From: JBCAXA01 sp038749025
GTDB lineage: Bacteria; Pseudomonadota; Gammaproteobacteria; Steroidobacterales; Woeseiaceae
Length of the DNA: 64,000 nt
NCBI GenBank assembly: GCA_038749025.1
Contig: JBCDIL010000016.1
Location: 23,728-87,727, forward strand
Reading direction: 5' to 3'
This document shows, piece by piece, positions 61,884 through 64,000 of this stretch. The translations under genes were made by a program, and so were the position numbers. The notes under the pieces are model-generated. The model was not told the DNA's origin and did not search any database. It saw only the letters and a program-made list of their open reading frames with translations. The first letter of the stretch is position 1, and the number at the start of each line of letters is the position of its first letter.

Positions 61884-63108
61884 CGTGATTGGTCACACGA
61901 TGCATTGGTTGACGCTCGCCGTACACCAGTGACCGCCAAAGCCATTCGAGTGGCCCGAAACGAAACCGTTGTAACCACGCGCTGGACCAGACAAGCATGG
62001 CAGTCAACGAAACCAGCACGATCAGCATCAGCGACGCTAATTGTATGTCTCCGTAAAGACCAAAGCCGTGCCCGACGCCGAGCGTAGTGCCGATCAAGGT
62101 GCAGACGATGTAATTGCTAAACGCCATCCGGCCAACGGCTTGCACGGCCCGAATACGGATCCCGGAATTCGCGAGGGTCGAAATAAGGCAACAGAAACCG
62201 AATCCACCGAGGTATCCGTCCAGCGACGCCTTCCACTGGTTAAGGCTGTAGCGATCAAAATCATAGTTGCTAGACGTCAAATCGCTTATTTGCAGACCAT
62301 CTAGTGTCCACGCAGCGCCGAGGAAAAGGAACGACAGTAACAAAGTCACTCGTGCCGACCATTGCCCGCGAAAAAGTCCCGTTCGGTATAGCACCATGCC
62401 CATCAGCATGATCCCGAGTGTTACGAGCCAGAAGCCACCGAGCAAAAAGTAGAACAGTAGGTAGTCGACTGCCTCGACGACTCGATTGGTGAGGCGCGGC
62501 CACCAGGGACCGTTTTGGCGAGCTACTTCCTCGGCTATCTGCTCGGTCGTTGGGGCCCAAAATAGAGGTTTGAGTTCTGCCCGAAGCTCGGGTTCAAAGA
62601 CCGGCCCTGCTGCAAACACACTAACCCATGCCGTACCAAGCAATAGGATGACTACGCCAGTTATTAGCAGCGTTCGCGTGCGTAACGTGAGGAACAGGAT
62701 GGCCAGAAAACCGACTGTCCCGTACATGAACAAGATGTCACCCATCCATAGGCCGAATAGGTGCAGCGCGCCGAACAACGCCAGCCACGCCGTTCGGCGA
62801 ACCAAAACGCTACGGTTGGCGCCGCGCGACGCTAGTCTGTCCCACATCATCATCAGGCCGGCGCCGTACAGTGCGGTGAAAATCGTTCGCCACTTGTCGT
62901 CGACTAGGTACTTGTGCAGCAGGGCGATGAACTGATCGGTGTCAGTGGTCCACAGAGATGGATTAAGGTAGAACGCATACGGCATGACCATCGCCTTGAT
63001 GTTGACGACAAAGATCGCCATGACGGCGAAGCCGCGCAGCAGATCAACGAAAGCTATGCGGTCACGTGAGTGGGTTGGGCTGTAGTTCGGGCCGACTTGC
63101 GATGGCAT
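61876..63108 (-). CDS. DUF418 family membrane protein
   Basis: A 410-residue protein with about ten hydrophobic segments. It opens with the family signature RIAFVDLLRGFAVMAIFVVNI, and DKWRTIFTALYGAG and RRTAWLALFGALHLFGLWMGDILFMYGTVGF follow. The C-terminal DUF418 core contains AVGRMAFSNYIVCTLIGTTLG. These resemble acyltransferase-3-like membrane proteins but lack a proven activity; some relatives are annotated YeiB. It is coupled to the class V aminotransferase downstream. Confidence 0.88.
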   Translation of the reverse strand: MPSQVGPNYSPTHSRDRIAFVDLLRGFAVMAIFVVNIKAMVMPYAFYLNPSLWTTDTDQFIALLHKYLVDDKWRTIFTALYGAGLMMMWDRLASRGANRSVLVRRTAWLALFGALHLFGLWMGDILFMYGTVGFLAILFLTLRTRTLLITGVVILLLGTAWVSVFAAGPVFEPELRAELKPLFWAPTTEQIAEEVARQNGPWWPRLTNRVVEAVDYLLFYFLLGGFWLVTLGIMLMGMVLYRTGLFRGQWSARVTLLLSFLFLGAAWTLDGLQISDLTSSNYDFDRYSLNQWKASLDGYLGGFGFCCLISTLANSGIRIRAVQAVGRMAFSNYIVCTLIGTTLGVGHGFGLYGDIQLASLMLIVLVSLTAMLVWSSAWLQRFRFGPLEWLWRSLVYGERQPMHRVTNHDD

Positions 63109-63274
63109 TTGAGCGTTGATCTGTCGTTTGATAGGTGACGATCTGTTGCGACGTGGATCGTCAGTTAGCCTCTATAGGCGTACGCGGGTCAATCTAATGA
63201 CGTCTTGACTGGTCTGGCGGCTGCAAAGGCATACGCCGGGTCATGTGTTTGATCCAAATTTGGTTATCACAACT

Positions 63275-64000
63275 TTACCGCCCCGGTTGCTTTAGGGGCT
63301 TACCATCGCGAGCCTTGGCGACGATGGCACGAACATCCGCCAGCAGTGCCTTGGCGTCGTAGATCACACCGTCTTTGATCGTGTATTTAACCCCGCCGAC
63401 GCGCACGGGCTCGTTATCGGCGTTCACTTGAATAGCACCCGTGCCGTACAACACTTTGAAATTGTCGAGCGGGTTTTCGTCGATGACCACGAGGTCGGCG
63501 AGTTTGCCGACCTCGACCGACCCGATGTCTTTGTCCAAGCCGAGCGCTTCTGCGCCGTTTAGTGTGGCTGCCTTCAGTACTTCTAGCGGGTTAAAGCCTG
63601 CTTCTTGAAGCAGCTCTAGTTCCTCGATGTAGCCGAAGCCATACACTTTATAGATATAGCCAGAGTCAGAGCCGGTGGTCACTCGACCGCCATGGTTTTT
63701 GTAGTCGTTCAGAAACATCATCCATAGCCGGTAATTCTCTCGCCAGGCAATCTCATCGGCGGTTCGCCAGTTAAACCAATACGACCCATGCGCGTTACGG
63801 TTCGGTGCAAAGAAACTCCACAGCGACGGCAGTGTGTAGTCGTCGTGCCACTCCGCGCGCCGCGCATTCATCAGGTCGCGACTGGCTTCGTAGATCGTCA
63901 GTGTTGGATCGAGCGTAAAGTCGCGTTCGAGCAGCGTATCGCGCACTTCGATCCAGCGGGCCGAGCCAGGCGCGGCCGCTTGTTGCCACAGTCGACCGGC
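63275..64000 (-). CDS. Amidohydrolase family protein, C-terminal part
   Basis: The frame continues through the right edge of the window, so only the last 240 or so residues are present. The metal-binding Asp occurs in VTTGSDSGYIYK, and the typical amidohydrolase tail follows: LEVLKAATLNGAEALGLDKDIGSVEVGKLADLVVIDENPLDNF. The catalytic barrel's early HxH motif is outside the window. Relatives are imidazolonepropionase-like, often exported peptidase/amidase proteins. Substrate unknown. 166 bases separate it from the DUF418 gene. Confidence 0.88.
   Translation of the reverse strand, partial: AGRLWQQAAAPGSARWIEVRDTLLERDFTLDPTLTIYEASRDLMNARRAEWHDDYTLPSLWSFFAPNRNAHGSYWFNWRTADEIAWRENYRLWMMFLNDYKNHGGRVTTGSDSGYIYKVYGFGYIEELELLQEAGFNPLEVLKAATLNGAEALGLDKDIGSVEVGKLADLVVIDENPLDNFKVLYGTGAIQVNADNEPVRVGGVKYTIKDGVIYDAKALLADVRAIVAKARDGKPLKQPGR

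Overview
The window looks like a chromosomal segment of a GC-rich, aerobic, heterotrophic gammaproteobacterium. The evidence is gene order: hemA–prfA on one strand and, divergently, TPR lipoprotein–lolB–tRNA-Gln–prs–rplY–pth–ychF, a classic gammaproteobacterial neighbourhood. Two TonB-dependent receptors, a secreted subtilase, PutA, a LiuR/LiuA pair, leucine dehydrogenase and acetyl-CoA synthetase fit a free-living (perhaps marine) consumer of amino acids and proteins. No transposase, integrase, phage gene or CRISPR array was seen, and genus cannot be told from the sequence.

Layout. 1–11.7 kb: the 3' end of B12-dependent metH, then bioY, ppiB and prmC. Next come a reverse-transsulfuration pair (cystathionine beta-synthase and gamma-lyase), a Gfo/Idh/MocA oxidoreductase, a DUF885 peptidase-like protein, a CysK-like enzyme, prfA and hemA. 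The usual hemA-prfA-prmC run is split here, with the sulfur genes between prfA and prmC. 11.8–20.2 kb: the housekeeping block (TPR lipoprotein, lolB, tRNA-Gln, prs, rplY, pth, ychF), a YdbS/YdbT-like bPH2 membrane pair and a tRNA with anticodon CAT. ispE is not between lolB and prs.

20.3–25.3 kb, directly after the CAT tRNA, is a block that reads as more AT-rich. It has two exported SAM hydroxide-adenosyltransferase (DUF62) paralogues around a TetR regulator, then a LysR regulator divergent from an MBL-fold lipoprotein, with a 19-bp palindrome touching the LysR start codon. This is the most unusual part of the window. 25.8–29.3 kb: a retinol-saturase-like oxidoreductase, a redox pair (peroxiredoxin-like protein and HxlR regulator), an ABM-domain protein and an EVE-domain protein. 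29.4–35.3 kb: a TonB receptor divergent, across a 38-bp imperfect palindrome, from a tight five-gene run (methyltransferase, 97-aa protein, membrane protein, SDR, SnoaL-like protein) whose pathway I cannot name.

35.3–41.9 kb: putA coupled to a thioesterase, liuR–liuA, and a lipoprotein with an internally duplicated domain. 42–48.4 kb: a large secreted subtilase with a PA insert and a polybasic stretch, then two tandem membrane-anchored paralogues of unknown function, divergent from single-chain pyruvate carboxylase (48.4–51.9 kb). 52–64 kb: a second TonB receptor, a HAD hydrolase, a small secreted protein, a BtuF-like protein, acs, a DUF2461 protein, leucine dehydrogenase, a class V aminotransferase, a DUF418 membrane protein and the 3' part of an amidohydrolase gene cut by the window end.

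Together the recognised enzymes cover the methionine/SAM/homocysteine/cysteine cycle (MetH, CBS, CGL, CysK-like, SAM hydrolases) and entry of amino acids and acetate into central metabolism (PutA, LiuA, leucine dehydrogenase, Acs, pyruvate carboxylase). Functions are read from motifs and family resemblance by eye; no database search was run.
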